DNA of 64,000 nt, taken from positions 124,001 to 188,000 of the forward strand of contig NZ_JAFBFI010000003.1 in NCBI RefSeq assembly GCF_016909175.1, written 5' to 3'. The translations under genes and the position numbers were made by a program. This DNA is from Peribacillus deserti (lineage in GTDB: Bacteria > Bacillota > Bacilli > Bacillales > DSM-1321). This document shows positions 35,822-45,261 of this stretch, piece after piece. Within the stretch, counting starts at the first letter, position 1. Every line of letters starts with the position of its first letter. Below the pieces are notes generated by a model. It ran no database searches, was not told where the DNA came from, and saw only the letters and a program-made list of their open reading frames with translations.

Positions 35822-35916
35822 CTACTAGGGGTGCCCTGATACCGGGCTGAGAGAGAAACGCGTAAGTTTCTTAACCCTTCGGACCTGATCTGGTTTGTAC
35901 CAGCGTAGGAAAGTAG
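35822..35916 (+). promoter_or_regulatory. TPP riboswitch 1 (THI element)
   Basis: The conserved blocks appear in order: GGGGTGCC, GGGCTGAGAG, AACCC, ACCTGATCTGG, ACCAGCGTAGGAAAG, closed by a CTACT/AGTAG P1 stem. A terminator hairpin follows at 35958. Binding of thiamine pyrophosphate should favour termination. Confidence 0.95.
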
Positions 35917-35957
35917 CGAAGATGAAGAAATTATATTAATTATTTCTTGCTAGCTAT

Positions 35958-35991
35958 GCCAGGTCCGTTCCATATGGATCTGGCTTTTTTT
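35958..35991 (+). terminator. Terminator of TPP riboswitch 1
   Basis: GCCAGGTCC/GGATCTGGC stem (one G-T pair) then seven T. The left arm repeats riboswitch-like sequence and can compete with it. Confidence 0.88.
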
Positions 35992-36111
35992 GCGTAGTGA
36001 TCAGCGTGGTGCGGGGGTTGTCCCATTATTGCAGCGTATAAATAGTTATTGCGCGAAAATGCAATAGGTTTAATAACCAATTAAAAGCTGTAACATAAAA
36101 CTACATAACAT

Positions 36112-36202
36112 ACACTGGGGGAGCCGGATGACCGGCTGAGATTAGACTCGCACGTCTTAACCCTTATTACCTGATCTGGTTCGCACCAGCGTAGGGAAGT
36201 GT
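36112..36202 (+). promoter_or_regulatory. TPP riboswitch 2 (THI element)
   Basis: GGGGGAGCC, CCGGCTGAGA, AACCC, ACCTGATCTGG and ACCAGCGTAGGGAAG in order, closed by an ACACT/AGTGT P1 stem. It lies about 200 bases after the first one on the same strand and has its own terminator. Confidence 0.95.
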
Positions 36203-36233
36203 TTCTATATACAACGGCCCTATTTTGTATATG

Positions 36234-36272
36234 AATCCCTCAGTGTCTCATAAAACATGGAGGGATTTTTTA
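36234..36272 (+). terminator. Terminator of TPP riboswitch 2
   Basis: AATCCCTC/GAGGGATT stem followed by TTTTT, 40 bases before the permease start. Confidence 0.85.
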
Positions 36273-36312
36273 TGTGAAAAAGAGTGGTGCCCTTCCTTAG
36301 AAGGGAGAGCGT

Positions 36313-37692
36313 ATGGAATTATTCAGATTACTATTTAAGGAGATTATTAAAATGGAACAAAAAGAGATCAATTTGAATCCTCAGGAAATAACAGTAGACA
36401 TAGAAGAAAAGCTGCCTCCATTCAAAACATTTTTATATGGATTGCAGCATGTATTTGTATCAAACGTCTGGCTGGATCCGATTTTTGTAGCGGCGATGAT
36501 CGGCCTGCCTCTATCGCAGTCGGCTAATATTGTAAATGCCATTTTTATTACAGCCGGGCTCGTAACATTGATTCAGGCAACAAAACTAGTAAAACTTCCT
36601 ATTATTCAAGGCCCATCAGCTGCCTTTGACTCGATCATGATAACAGCAGGTAAGGCTAACGGATTGGCGGCTGCCAGCGGAGGAATATTCCTAAGTGCTA
36701 TCATCGTCTTTTTATTGTCCATTACCGGGATTATCGGCCGTTTAAGGGCGATCTTTACGCCGGTTATTTCAGGTACCGTTATCTTCTTAGTTGGGATTTC
36801 GTTATCCGGGTTTACCCTGTATGAATTTTTAGGAGGATCTCCCGGGGACAAAACGTTCGCGAGTCCTTCCACGCTAGTATTATCCATCACAACAGCAGTT
36901 ATTGTCTTAGTTTTATCTCTTTTTGGAAAAGGAATCTGGAAGTCCTTTTCTTTCTTGATTGCCCTAGTTGTAGGAGACATGATCGCTTTTGGAATGGGGA
37001 GGACCAATTTTTCCGCCATTGGAGACAAAGCATGGTTTGGTGTTCCAGAATTTCTTCCTTATGGGGGATTGACGTTTGAGTGGAGTACGTTCCTTACGTT
37101 TTTCGTAGCTTATATTGTGGCTGTTATCGAAGCCATGGGTGTGTATCAGGCTTCTGCATCCATGTTAAAAACAGAATTAGATTCTAAAAGAATCCGAAAC
37201 GGTTTTGCAGGGGAATCTGCTGGTTCATTTGTTTCTTCATTAATAGGCGGCTTTCCTACTACTGCCTATGCACAGAACGTGGGGCTGCTGCGCTTGACAG
37301 GCGTTGGGTCGAGATTTCCAGTTATGGCAGCAGGGATTATTTTCTTGATTCTTGGATTTGTACCGAAAGCGGGCGCTTTGCTCGCTTTGACACCTGATGC
37401 TGTAGTCGGCGGCATTTTCCTGCCAGCAGCTGCTACTCTGGTATTTACAGGAATATCTATTCTTGCAAAGGTTGAGCATTCTGAGAAAAATTATATGATC
37501 ATTGGACTTTCAATCTTGCTTGCTATTTCACTGCCGGATTATGCTTCAGGCGTTAAAGGTACTCTAGGAACATTTCTGACTAACAGTATTTTAATAGGCG
37601 CGTTTACGTCGGTTATCCTTCAGGTGTTATTAGTGAACATTCCTAACTGGCTTAGAAAAGGTGAGACAAGATTCAACACGAATGACCAATGA
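36313..37692 (+). CDS. NCS2-family nucleobase permease under TPP control
   Basis: The 459-residue protein has the NCS2 marks: FLYGLQHVFVSNVWLDPIF, a half-helix QGPSAAFDSI, AVIEAMGVYQASASML with the conserved Glu, and GGFPTTAYAQNVGLLRLTG. About 14 helices are predicted. Either ATG 36313 (GGGAG before it) or ATG 36352 (AAGGAG before it, giving 446 residues) may be the start. NCS2 carriers take up purines or uracil. Control by two TPP riboswitches points instead to a thiamine precursor or breakdown product such as a pyrimidine or thiazole. That substrate is inference. The gene overlaps the LuxE-like frame. Confidence 0.9.
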   Translation: MELFRLLFKEIIKMEQKEINLNPQEITVDIEEKLPPFKTFLYGLQHVFVSNVWLDPIFVAAMIGLPLSQSANIVNAIFITAGLVTLIQATKLVKLPIIQGPSAAFDSIMITAGKANGLAAASGGIFLSAIIVFLLSITGIIGRLRAIFTPVISGTVIFLVGISLSGFTLYEFLGGSPGDKTFASPSTLVLSITTAVIVLVLSLFGKGIWKSFSFLIALVVGDMIAFGMGRTNFSAIGDKAWFGVPEFLPYGGLTFEWSTFLTFFVAYIVAVIEAMGVYQASASMLKTELDSKRIRNGFAGESAGSFVSSLIGGFPTTAYAQNVGLLRLTGVGSRFPVMAAGIIFLILGFVPKAGALLALTPDAVVGGIFLPAAATLVFTGISILAKVEHSEKNYMIIGLSILLAISLPDYASGVKGTLGTFLTNSILIGAFTSVILQVLLVNIPNWLRKGETRFNTNDQ

Positions 37693-38107
37693 AATCCTTC
37701 AATTTATAAAAAACTATAACGGGGGTCCAAACCAGGCGGCTGAATATGAAAAGGACTATAACGGGCTGGCATTAAAGCTATTCCGTTTTCAATTTCAGCA
37801 TAATCAGGCCTATAAGAAGTTTTGCCAGTCTAAAAAGAAAACACCTCTTACTGTGAAGAATTGGGCACACATCCCGCCCATGCCGATTCAAGGGTTTAAA
37901 CATTTAACACTATCCTGTGAACCAATAGAGGAAGCAGAAGCTGTGTTTATGACAAGCGGCACGACGAACCCGGAGGCTAAAGGCAAAAACTATCATAAGG
38001 TGCTTACTGTTTGGGATGAATCCATGAAGAGACCTATTAAACAGTTTGTGCTGCCGGACTTTGTAACAAATCACTGCCCCTTTTATCTTTTACCAATGAA
38101 CTCGTAA
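37661..38107 (+). pseudogene. Truncated LuxE-like acyl-protein synthetase
   Basis: The frame (GTG 37661 or ATG 37682) overlaps the permease end and gives only 148 residues. It has the N-terminal part of the LuxE family: NGLALKLFRFQFQHNQAYKK, then WAHIPPMPIQGFKHLTL, then the nucleotide-binding MTSGTTNPEAKG. Normal LuxE proteins have about 370 residues and the ATP-grasp-like C-terminal half is missing, replaced by a stop soon after CPFYLLPMNS. I therefore call it a truncated gene. Its place in a TPP-controlled operon with a permease is unusual. No lesion is seen in the first 140 codons. Confidence 0.75.
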
Positions 38108-38222
38108 AACAATCTTATACTTCTATATCGGATTTTTTTCTGCTTTTCCATGTATTCAGCGAATTTTTTGTCGGTGGAGGTAAACTCTATAACTGAATAA
38201 TCCAAAGTTTGGAGGAAACTTT

Positions 38223-39218
38223 ATGCCTGAGTATCCTGCTATATCATCTTCAGAAATCGGCTCGTTATGGATGACATATCAGCAAAAAACACTGATTTTA
38301 CGAATGCTTGAGTATTTTATAGAAAAAGCGGATGATGATAAGGCGAAAGAAATTATGACCAGCTTATATCAGGAAATACATCCATACGTAGAACGGATCG
38401 TAGTGATTTTTCAAGAGGAAGGAGTGCCGGTCCCGATTGGATTTACTTCGGAGGATGTTAATCCAGAGGTACCCAGCTTATATGATAATGGCTTTGATAT
38501 CATGTTTGTACGTATTATTAAAGAAATCAGTATGGCCATGCATACACTGAATATTACCATGGCATATCGAGAAGATATTATTGACATTTTTAGAGAACTT
38601 ACTGGCATTACGCAAAAGTATTATGAATATTGCACGCAGTACCTTTTGGGAAAAGGATTGCTTCCAAGGTCACCGTATATTTCTGTAGAAAGAAAAGTGG
38701 AATTTGTTAGAGACATCAGCTATCTGGGCGGTTTTAATCCCTTAACTGGAAAAAGACCTTTAAACACAGTTGAAGTAGCTCATATCTACCGTGCTATTGA
38801 AACAAACACAGTTGGAATGAAAATGATACTCGGATTTGCTCAAGCAGCACATGAAAAAGAAGTGAGTAAATATTTTGCCAAGGGAGGAGATCTCGCAAAA
38901 AGCCTCATTAAAGAGATGAGCGAGGTTCTGCTTAAAAATGATATTCAGGTGCCTTCTACAGCAGGCGGTAATGTAACGACTTCAAAGCTTTCTCCATTCT
39001 CTGATAAAATTATGATGTATTGTGTAAGTCTATTTTGCAGTTTCTCATTAGGAGGCAACTCGGTTGGAACTGCTTTTAGTCAGCGTCACGACTTACCGGC
39101 TAAACTGGCTGTCTTTATGAAAGATATTTATGAATATGCCCATGAGGGAGCTACATTGATGATTCGACATGGCTGGCTGGAAGAACCGCCGCAAACGGAA
39201 AAACAAACCAAGAGGTAA
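38223..39218 (+). CDS. DUF3231 protein
   Basis: TTGGAGG precedes the ATG. The 331-residue protein is helical and shows two related halves (SEIGSLWMTYQQKTLILRML in the first, VEVAHIYRAIETNTVGMKMI in the second), each with LWxxY-like and late HDLP-type segments. This is the DUF3231 layout, related to spore-coat CotF-like ferritin folds in bacilli. Its function is not established. It stands alone with a terminator after it. Confidence 0.85.
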   Translation: MPEYPAISSSEIGSLWMTYQQKTLILRMLEYFIEKADDDKAKEIMTSLYQEIHPYVERIVVIFQEEGVPVPIGFTSEDVNPEVPSLYDNGFDIMFVRIIKEISMAMHTLNITMAYREDIIDIFRELTGITQKYYEYCTQYLLGKGLLPRSPYISVERKVEFVRDISYLGGFNPLTGKRPLNTVEVAHIYRAIETNTVGMKMILGFAQAAHEKEVSKYFAKGGDLAKSLIKEMSEVLLKNDIQVPSTAGGNVTTSKLSPFSDKIMMYCVSLFCSFSLGGNSVGTAFSQRHDLPAKLAVFMKDIYEYAHEGATLMIRHGWLEEPPQTEKQTKR

Positions 39219-39228
39219 AGTAGTTTTC

Positions 39229-39265
39229 AAAGCAACAGCGGAAACACTCGCAGTTGCTTTTTTTT
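39229..39265 (+). terminator. Intrinsic terminator
   Basis: AAGCAACAGCG/CGCAGTTGCTT stem with one mismatch, then T8. Confidence 0.85.
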
Positions 39266-39557
39266 GTGACTGAGGAGGCTCTAATATAAGATAAATATTA
39301 TTCTATATAAATTAGCTAAAAAAGTTTGAGAAAAGCCTTTAAGGAAATAATAAACAGGATTACAAATGAAATGATTAAACCCTATGATAACTCTGAAATG
39401 TTTTTCTCCAGTTTGTTCATAAATAGGATCAGGCTCTTTAAGGAAGGAGGCTAAAGTCCCGTTACCAGTTGGCAGGCTCTTAAAAAAGTTCCATTCTTCC
39501 ACCTTATACTAATAAAGTTAAATGGATATTATTCTAATATACTTAAGCAAAAATACC

Positions 39558-39593
39558 TTTGTCATCGACGCTGCGACAAACTTGAAATTTGTC
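39558..39593. promoter_or_regulatory. Inverted half-sites before mtlA, possible MtlR binding region
   Basis: TTTGTC at 39558, GACAAA at 39575 and TTTGTC at 39588 form two overlapping inverted repeats about 70-100 bp before mtlA. They are a candidate for the MtlR activator or another regulator. The rest of 39266-39660 holds no supported gene. Confidence 0.45.
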
Positions 39594-39660
39594 TTTATTG
39601 AATGGGAATTCAGCGAGGCGTATTATTGTGTATGAATTGATGGAGAAAGGAAGCGCAAAT

Positions 39661-41640
39661 ATGGCTCAAACAAACATAAAAGTTGCTGTTCAGAAGTTCG
39701 GTAACTTTCTAAGCTCGATGGTTATGCCTAACATCTCAGCGTTTATAGCATGGGGTTTAATTACCGCATTATTTATACCTACTGGCTTCTGGCCAAATGA
39801 AAGCCTTGCCAAAATGGTTGGCCCGATGGTTACGTATCTGCTGCCATTATTAATCGGTTATACAGGCGGTAAGCTGCTCCATGATCACCGTGGAGGAGTT
39901 GTCGGTGCGATTGCCACTATGGGTGTCATCGCTGGTGCTGATATTCCGATGTTCCTTGGTGCTATGGCAATGGGACCTCTTGGCGGATATGTAATCAAGA
40001 AATTTGATCAGTGGATTGAGGGCAAAGTTAAAGCAGGCTTTGAAATGCTTGTGAACAACTTTTCAGCTGGAATCCTTGGCGGACTGTTAGCTATTGCTTC
40101 ATTCTTATTGGTTGGCCCTGCTGTTGATACGTTTACAGGCTGGCTTGTAAGTGGAGTAGACTGGTTAATCGGTGCAGGACTTCTGCCATTAACAAGTATT
40201 ATAATTGAACCTGCTAAAGTACTGTTCCTGAATAATGCAATCAACCACGGAGTTCTTTCTCCGATTGGGATTGAGCAGGTTAAACAAAATGGACAGTCTA
40301 TTCTATTCTTATTAGAAGCAAACCCTGGACCGGGTATTGGTGTGCTTCTTGCATACTGTATCTTTGGTAAAGGGACCGCGAGACGTTCTGCACCTGGTGC
40401 AGCAATCATCCACTTCTTTGGTGGGATTCATGAAATTTATTTCCCTTATATCTTGATGAAACCAATGCTATTCTTAGCGGTTATCTTAGGCGGTATGAGC
40501 GGTGTATTTACATTAGTACTTTTAGGCGGAGGATTATTCGCTCCTTCATCACCTGGTAGTATCCTTGCTATTTCAGCTGTAACACCACACACTGCAGGTG
40601 CATTCATTGCAAACTTCGCCGGTGTGATTGTGGCTGGTCTTGTATCATTCATCGTTTCTGCATTTGTTCTTAAAACAGGCAAACAGACTGATGAAAACAT
40701 TGAAGAAGCAGCAAGAAAAATGCAGGAAATGAAAGGGAAGAAGAGCTCTGTTGCTGATGTCTTCGCAGGAAACCCTGGAACAATGCCTGAGAACGTAAAC
40801 AGAATCATCTTTGCCTGTGATGCAGGAATGGGATCAAGTGCCATGGGTGCGTCTCTTCTTCGCAAAAAGGTAAAAGCGGCAGGTCTTGATATTTCCGTTA
40901 CCAATACGGCGATCAATAACCTTCCAGCTGACGCACAGATCGTTATCACTCAAGAAGAATTAACTCCTAGAGCGCAAAACAAAGTGCCGAATGCTTACCA
41001 TATCTCAGTTGATAATTTCTTATCAAGCCCTGAGTATGATTCGTTGATTGGCCGTCTCCAAAACAAAGATCAGGGCGAACTGAAAGATATCGTTGAAGAT
41101 GCTGAAGCAAATGTCCCTGGTGTGCGTGAGGATTCGATCGAACCGAGCCTTGACAGCAAGGAACCTTCAGACAATGAAAAAATGCGTGCAGGTTCTGACG
41201 TAGAAGAGGACAATGAATTGCTCCGTGAAGAAAATGTGTTCATGAATCAAGAGTTTGCAAACAAGGAAGAAGCAATCCGCTTTGCCGGAAGAGCTCTTGT
41301 AAAAGCAGGGTATGTGAAGGAAAGCTATGTGGAAGCCATGATCGAGCGCGATGAAATGACATCCACGTATATGGGTAACGATGTAGCTATCCCTCATGGA
41401 ACAGAGGCAGCGAAGAAGGATGTTCTTAAATCCGGCTTTACAGTCCTTCAGGTTCCAAACGGTGTGGACTTTGACGGCCAGAAGGCCCGCTTGATCTTCG
41501 GGATCGCCGGTAAAGATGGCACACATCTTGAAATTCTATCCGGTATAGCTGTAACATGCTCAGATATGGATAATATTGAAAAGATGGTTAAAGCCAAGAC
41601 AGCACGGGAATTAATGAATATTATCAATGAAAATAAATAA
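39661..41640 (+). CDS. mtlA: Mannitol PTS permease, EIICBA
   Basis: ATG 39661 follows GGAGAAAGG; an in-frame start at 39589 lacks a site. The 659-residue protein has an EIIC membrane domain (LSSMVMPNISAFIAWGLI; NNAINHGVLSPIG; HEIYFPYILMKP), an EIIB domain with the phosphorylated Cys in FACDAGMGSSAMGAS (about residue 385), and an EIIA domain with the active His in NDVAIPHGTE (about residue 580). The three-domain layout is the same as in Escherichia coli; in many bacilli EIIA is a separate MtlF. It imports and phosphorylates mannitol to mannitol-1-phosphate. A terminator follows, with the regulator and dehydrogenase genes after it. Confidence 0.96.
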   Translation: MAQTNIKVAVQKFGNFLSSMVMPNISAFIAWGLITALFIPTGFWPNESLAKMVGPMVTYLLPLLIGYTGGKLLHDHRGGVVGAIATMGVIAGADIPMFLGAMAMGPLGGYVIKKFDQWIEGKVKAGFEMLVNNFSAGILGGLLAIASFLLVGPAVDTFTGWLVSGVDWLIGAGLLPLTSIIIEPAKVLFLNNAINHGVLSPIGIEQVKQNGQSILFLLEANPGPGIGVLLAYCIFGKGTARRSAPGAAIIHFFGGIHEIYFPYILMKPMLFLAVILGGMSGVFTLVLLGGGLFAPSSPGSILAISAVTPHTAGAFIANFAGVIVAGLVSFIVSAFVLKTGKQTDENIEEAARKMQEMKGKKSSVADVFAGNPGTMPENVNRIIFACDAGMGSSAMGASLLRKKVKAAGLDISVTNTAINNLPADAQIVITQEELTPRAQNKVPNAYHISVDNFLSSPEYDSLIGRLQNKDQGELKDIVEDAEANVPGVREDSIEPSLDSKEPSDNEKMRAGSDVEEDNELLREENVFMNQEFANKEEAIRFAGRALVKAGYVKESYVEAMIERDEMTSTYMGNDVAIPHGTEAAKKDVLKSGFTVLQVPNGVDFDGQKARLIFGIAGKDGTHLEILSGIAVTCSDMDNIEKMVKAKTARELMNIINENK

Positions 41641-41647
41641 TGACATC

Positions 41648-41684
41648 GAATAGAAAAGCGTATTTTGCGCTTTTCTATTCCTTG
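41648..41684 (+). terminator. Terminator between mtlA and mtlR
   Basis: 13-bp perfect stem GAATAGAAAAGCG/CGCTTTTCTATTC then CTTGTTTT. It would make mtlA more abundant than the genes after it. Confidence 0.85.
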
Positions 41685-41715
41685 TTTTATCGGTTTATTT
41701 CATCCGAAATGAGTT

Positions 41716-43812
41716 GTGGATATGCTAATTACGTCAAGGGAAAAATCCATTATTGAGTTAATTATCAAAACGTCCGGAAAACATACGGCTGTGTCCATCG
41801 CATCCTATCTACAGGTGAGTGTCAGGACCATTCAGCGTGATTTAAAATCGGTGGAGAAAGTTCTCGAATCTTTTGATCTTAAGCTTACAAGAAATATAGA
41901 TGAAGGTTTTATGATTGAAGGGAAGAACGAGCAAGTTTTCCGTTTGATCCAGCACCTAAAGGGAAGCCATCCGGTTGACCAGACACCACAGGAAAGAAAG
42001 CTGCTATTGCTTTTAGCATTGATCCAGGAAGATACATACAAATTACAGGCACTGGCGGTTGAACTTGGTGTCAGTATAACTACCTTGACAGCATATCTGG
42101 ATGAAATCACTCAGTGGATGGAAGAGTATAGAATCCAGTTACCGAGAAAAAGGGGAGTCGGCATTGAGATTCACGGAAGTGAGGCTGATAAGCGCCGGGC
42201 GCTCGCTGACTTTTTTCTAATGAATTTTAATGAAGAACTGATTGAGACTTTATTTATGCTCGAACAAGGTCAAAGCTCAGAAGATCGAATCCTTTATTAC
42301 TTTAAACCGAGATACATTCTTGAAATCGATCGTCTTGCAAGCAAAATGATTAACAGCGGATCATCCCGGCTTGCAGATAGCGATTATATGGGTTTGATTA
42401 TCCAGATTGCCATTACGATGCAGCGGACAGAAGCTGATTTTGTGATCGAGAAAGAGAATGAGCCTTCCGCAGAATTATCTGATGAATTTAATCTCATGAC
42501 TTCTTTATGCGAAAAGCTGCACAAAGTCTTTCAGATTGATTTTACGAGGGAAGATATCAGCTATCTCGCAGTTATTCTTAAGGGATCTAAGCTGCAGGAA
42601 GCGGACGCCGTTCAATATGACAGTGTGGTGCTGAGCCGGGTGATAAAGGCTTTGATCGCGGATGTTTCCTCCCAGCTGCATGTAGATTTAACAAAGGATT
42701 TCCCCCTGTTTCAAGGGCTCCTTGCCCATATGGAACCGTCTCTGTTCCGTCTTAAGCAGAAAATGGGGCTGTATAACCCGCTGACAGAAGAGATCAAGCG
42801 GAAGTATCCTGTGTTATTCATGGCTGTTAAAAACAGTGTGGAAAAACAATTCCCGGATATCGAACTGTTCCCGGATGATGAAATTGCGTTTATCGTTCTT
42901 CATTTCGGATCGGCTCTTGTTTTAAGGGAGGAAGCAGTATTGATCTCTGCATTGATTGTCTGCCCGACCGGAATAGGAACATCCAAAATGCTGGCAAGCC
43001 GTGTGAAAAGAGAAATCACTGAAATCCAGACAATCGATATCAAGTCCATTAAAGAAATCAGACAGAATGAGAACCTTCAAAGCTATGACTTGATAATCTC
43101 AACCGTCCGGCTGCCTTTTATGGACATTGATTATATCCTTGTTAATTCGCTCTTGAATGATGATGATATTAAAACGATCAGAAGTTATCTACGAAGAAAT
43201 GTAGGGAAGTTAACAAAGGATAAGTCCTACGAAAAATCTCTGTTGAAAGAAGCCACTGCACCCCGAACCTCGAAAAAGGGTATAGCAGAAGTGATGCAGG
43301 AGATTAAAGATGTTCAGCGGAGCATCGATTCGATTCTCGATCATTTTCGTTTTTATAGAATTTCTGAGCAGGCAGGACATGAAAAGATCATGGAGCTCAT
43401 GGTATCGAATGCCGAAAAGGATGGCCTGCTGACAGATTCTTACGGGGTTATGGAAGCTCTGAAAAGCAGGGAGCGCAAAGGCGGCCTTGGGATTCCGGAT
43501 ACAGGTATGGGTCTTTTTCATACGAGGCATAGTTCGGTCGGAACCTTGATTTTCCAGATTGCACATCTTTCGGAACCATGTGAGATTCAGGGCATGGATG
43601 GAAAAAAGATGAACTTGAAAAACCTGCTGCTGATGCTTGCTCCTGAAAACTTGAGCGAGCGTGAGCAGGAGATTATCAGCCTGGTCAGTACCAGTCTTAT
43701 CGAAAATAAGGAATCGATTATGATATTTTCATCTTCCAATGAAAAGAGCATCCGCAACAAATTAGAAACGATCTTTTTAGACTATATTCAAAATAACTTG
43801 ATAAAGGAATGA
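41716..43812 (+). CDS. mtlR: Mannitol operon activator with PRD and EII-like domains
   Basis: The 698-residue protein starts at GTG 41716 or ATG 41722. It has a DeoR/Mga-type HTH (TAVSIASYLQVSVRTIQRDL), two PRD domains with His residues, an EIIB(Gat)-like domain with Cys in IVCPTGIGTSKMLASR (about residue 414) and an EIIA-like domain with His in GLFHTRHSSVG (about residue 599). In Bacillus MtlR the PRDs are phosphorylated by HPr and EI and the EII-like domains by the mannitol PTS, giving catabolite control and induction. The gene is placed between mtlA and mtlD, as in Geobacillus stearothermophilus rather than Bacillus subtilis. Confidence 0.95.
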   Translation: MDMLITSREKSIIELIIKTSGKHTAVSIASYLQVSVRTIQRDLKSVEKVLESFDLKLTRNIDEGFMIEGKNEQVFRLIQHLKGSHPVDQTPQERKLLLLLALIQEDTYKLQALAVELGVSITTLTAYLDEITQWMEEYRIQLPRKRGVGIEIHGSEADKRRALADFFLMNFNEELIETLFMLEQGQSSEDRILYYFKPRYILEIDRLASKMINSGSSRLADSDYMGLIIQIAITMQRTEADFVIEKENEPSAELSDEFNLMTSLCEKLHKVFQIDFTREDISYLAVILKGSKLQEADAVQYDSVVLSRVIKALIADVSSQLHVDLTKDFPLFQGLLAHMEPSLFRLKQKMGLYNPLTEEIKRKYPVLFMAVKNSVEKQFPDIELFPDDEIAFIVLHFGSALVLREEAVLISALIVCPTGIGTSKMLASRVKREITEIQTIDIKSIKEIRQNENLQSYDLIISTVRLPFMDIDYILVNSLLNDDDIKTIRSYLRRNVGKLTKDKSYEKSLLKEATAPRTSKKGIAEVMQEIKDVQRSIDSILDHFRFYRISEQAGHEKIMELMVSNAEKDGLLTDSYGVMEALKSRERKGGLGIPDTGMGLFHTRHSSVGTLIFQIAHLSEPCEIQGMDGKKMNLKNLLLMLAPENLSEREQEIISLVSTSLIENKESIMIFSSSNEKSIRNKLETIFLDYIQNNLIKE

Positions 43813-43817
43813 TTCTT

Positions 43818-44960
43818 ATGAAAACAGCAGTTCATTTTGGAGCCGGCAACATCGGTAGAGGGTTTATTGGGGCATTATTCTCGGAATCCGGCTATCATGT
43901 AACGTTTGTGGATATTGCAGACGCAATCATCACGAAGCTGAACGAAGAAAAGAAATACCAGGTGAAGCTGGCTACTGAAGAGCAGCAAGCTGTAACGATT
44001 GAAAACGTTTCTGGATTAAATAACATGACTCAGGAGCAGGAAGTGATCGATGCGATTAAAGGTGCCGTGTATCTAACAACTGCGATAGGCCCGAATATCC
44101 TTCCTCGCATCGCACCGCTGATTGCCAAAGGACTGGCTGCCAGAGTTAAAGAAAATGATGAGAAGCTATATGTGATTGCCTGTGAAAACCAAATTTCAGC
44201 TACAGATCTGCTAAAAGGCTATATTTTTGATAACCTTGACGAAGAAACAAAAGCAGCGATAACGGATAAAGTGTTTTTCTTCAATTCAGCGGTTGACCGT
44301 ATCGTTCCGCTTCAGGACAATCAAGGTTCCCTTGATGTGTTGGTTGAGCCTTATTATGAATGGGTTGTGGAGACGAAAGAAAGCATTCCTAATGTTGAAG
44401 GAATGACCATAGTTCCTGATCTAGGGCCGTTTATCGAAAGAAAGCTGTTCACAGTGAACACAGGCCATGCAGTTATCGCATACCTTGGTTACCTGAATGG
44501 CAAGGAAACCATTGATAAGACTCTTGCTGATGAAGCGATTGTCGAGCAAGTACGTGCAACCCTTGGCGAAACAGGCGCTTACCTGATTCATCAATATGGG
44601 TTGGATGCTGACGAACACCAGCCGTATATTGAAAAAATCATCAACCGCTTTAAAAATCCATACCTGAACGACGATGTAACACGAGTGGGCCGGTCGCCTT
44701 TACGTAAGCTTGGACCCAATGACCGCCTGGTAAAACCGGCAGTTGAAGCAGAGAAAGCTGGACTTTCATACACTCATCTATCAAGAGCGATCGCTTCCGC
44801 TTTACTCTTTGACAACCCTCAGGACGAAGAGGCAGTCAAGCTGCAGCAGATGATTGCTGAAAGCGACATTGCTTCTGTGCTTAAGGAAGTCAGCGGATTG
44901 GACCGTGACAGTGCAATCACTCAAGAGGTAGTTAGACATTATAATGAATTAAAGAAATAA
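43818..44960 (+). CDS. mtlD: Mannitol-1-phosphate 5-dehydrogenase
   Basis: ATG at 43818 gives the proper N-terminal NAD motif KTAVHFGAGNIGRGFIG; an earlier ATG at 43809 overlaps the mtlR stop. The 380-residue protein has the long-chain mannitol dehydrogenase features, including FTVNTGHAVIAYLGYL and RVGRSPLRKLGPNDRLVKPA with the catalytic Lys region. It oxidises mannitol-1-phosphate to fructose-6-phosphate with NAD. Translational coupling to mtlR is likely. Confidence 0.96.
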   Translation: MKTAVHFGAGNIGRGFIGALFSESGYHVTFVDIADAIITKLNEEKKYQVKLATEEQQAVTIENVSGLNNMTQEQEVIDAIKGAVYLTTAIGPNILPRIAPLIAKGLAARVKENDEKLYVIACENQISATDLLKGYIFDNLDEETKAAITDKVFFFNSAVDRIVPLQDNQGSLDVLVEPYYEWVVETKESIPNVEGMTIVPDLGPFIERKLFTVNTGHAVIAYLGYLNGKETIDKTLADEAIVEQVRATLGETGAYLIHQYGLDADEHQPYIEKIINRFKNPYLNDDVTRVGRSPLRKLGPNDRLVKPAVEAEKAGLSYTHLSRAIASALLFDNPQDEEAVKLQQMIAESDIASVLKEVSGLDRDSAITQEVVRHYNELKK

Positions 44961-44969
44961 TTATTGTTA

Positions 44970-44998
44970 AAGCCCGCGATATCGTGTTGCGGGTTTTT
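44970..44998 (+). terminator. Terminator of the mtl operon
   Basis: CCCGC...GCGGG stem followed by T5, ten bases after mtlD. Confidence 0.8.
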
Positions 44999-45261
44999 GT
45001 TTTTCTTCAGTTGTTTGATTATTCAATTAATTATGGTTCTGAACCTCTCGGAAGGTTATTTGGGGAAATGAAATTATTTCTCGGGAAACCGCAGAAAATG
45101 ACAATAATCTCTTGGTGCTAGGGAATAAGGTGTAATCTTGCTGGTTCTTGTATACTTTTGTCGTTTTACTGGTGATATTGGTGAGGAGGATGACCTTCTG
45201 GGTAAGTCAGACAGTATGGTAAAATGAGTTAATAAAAATTACCAATAAAAGAGGATTGCAC

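Noticed and set aside
39281-39502. Minus-strand 73-codon frame before mtlA
   Set aside because: GTG start with no clear ribosome binding site, no family pattern; more likely chance or a relic.
40446-40949. Minus-strand 167-codon frame in mtlA
   Set aside because: Opposite strand of the clearly coding mtlA EIIC/EIIB region; product is a composition artefact.
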